Position numbers and translations under genes: made by a program. The notes beneath the pieces are model-generated. The model saw only the letters and a program-made list of their open reading frames with translations. It was not told where the DNA came from and did not search any database. A stretch of 13,238 nt of DNA from Candidatus Woesearchaeota archaeon (GTDB taxonomy: Archaea > Nanobdellota > Nanobdellia > UBA10117). Location of the stretch: the NCBI GenBank assembly GCA_023245115.1, contig JAHFKX010000015.1, positions 1-13,238 on the forward strand, in the 5' to 3' direction. Position 1 is the stretch's first letter. Every line of letters starts with the position of its first letter. Shown here piece after piece: positions 12,945-13,238 of this stretch.

Positions 12945-12953
12945 TTTTTAAAG
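12945..12953 (+). promoter_or_regulatory. TATA box for rtcA
   Basis: TTTTTAAAG lies 21-29 nt upstream of ATG 12974. Confidence 0.6.
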
Positions 12954-12973
12954 GTTAATTGCAATTTATTCTC

Positions 12974-13238
12974 ATGATACAAATAGACGGCTCCTACGGA
13001 GAGGGCGGCGGCCAGATAATACGCACTGCTATTGCGATGTCTGTGATTACTGGCAAGCCAATCAAGATTACGAACATCCGGGCTGGCAGGGAAAATCCAG
13101 GGTTGAAGGCTCAACACTTGACTGGCGTTCTCGCTGCAAAAGAATTATGCGGTGCAACAGTAAAGGGCGCCGAACTATGCTCAACTGAACTTGAATTCAC
13201 TCCAAATAAAATAAAAACCGGCGGCTTTCGCTTTGACA
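12974..13238 (+). CDS. rtcA: RNA 3'-terminal phosphate cyclase, N-terminal part (cut by window end)
   Basis: The first 88 codons are present. RtcA converts RNA 3'-phosphate ends into 2',3'-cyclic phosphates using ATP, via an adenylated enzyme. The N-terminus is diagnostic: IDGSYGEGGGQIIRTAIAMS (residues 4-23), then KITNIRAGRENPGLKAQHLT (30-49), matching the family's conserved opening with its Gly-rich motif and R-x-x-x-x-P-G-L-x-x-Q-H signature. The catalytic His, near the C-terminus in this family, lies beyond the window. A TATA box 21-29 nt upstream suggests a leaderless mRNA. A role in RNA repair or processing fits the RNase J-like and SerRS genes nearby, though each is separately transcribed. 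Confidence 0.95.
   Translation, partial: MIQIDGSYGEGGGQIIRTAIAMSVITGKPIKITNIRAGRENPGLKAQHLTGVLAAKELCGATVKGAELCSTELEFTPNKIKTGGFRFD

Overview
This window looks like chromosomal DNA of an archaeon. It carries an archaeal-type topoisomerase I with two C-terminal zinc fingers, a TrmB-family regulator, an RNase J-like MBL/beta-CASP nuclease, seryl-tRNA synthetase and the start of RNA 3'-phosphate cyclase (RtcA). Nearly every start codon has an A/T-rich TATA box about 21-31 nt upstream, the archaeal leaderless arrangement. Short intergenic gaps, overlapping convergent gene ends and many small unrecognised proteins fit a compact, poorly characterised (possibly DPANN-like) lineage. That placement is inference; no rRNA or other taxonomic marker is present.

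Layout. 1-69: tail of an upstream gene. 61-165: a tandem array of four hairpins between two convergent genes. 162-2639 (-): a small unknown gene behind topA. 2755-3884 (+): three small unknown genes, each with its own promoter. 3835-4686 (-): an unknown helical protein whose 3' end overlaps its convergent neighbour by 50 nt. 4797-5390 (+): a tandemly duplicated ASCH/DUF3850-like (PUA-fold) protein. 5413-8351 (-): a metallophosphoesterase with altered metal-ligand motifs, a small two-helix membrane protein and three unknown proteins, each with its own TATA box. 8451-9161 (+): a TrmB-like regulator whose promoter has strong palindromes and is shared with the divergent 365-aa unknown. 9141-10574 (-): the RNase J-like nuclease. 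10659-11150 (+): unknown. 11152-12429 (-): serS. 12582/12670-12915 (+): a small unknown that may have a frameshifted N-terminus. 12974-13238 (+): rtcA, cut by the window edge.

The recognisable genes serve information processing: DNA topology, RNA decay and repair, and tRNA charging. Between topA and the trmB/RNase J pair lies a run of mostly unrecognised, individually promoted genes, the least explained part of the window. The most striking non-coding element is the covarying hairpin array at 61-165, which supplies the stop codons of both genes flanking it.
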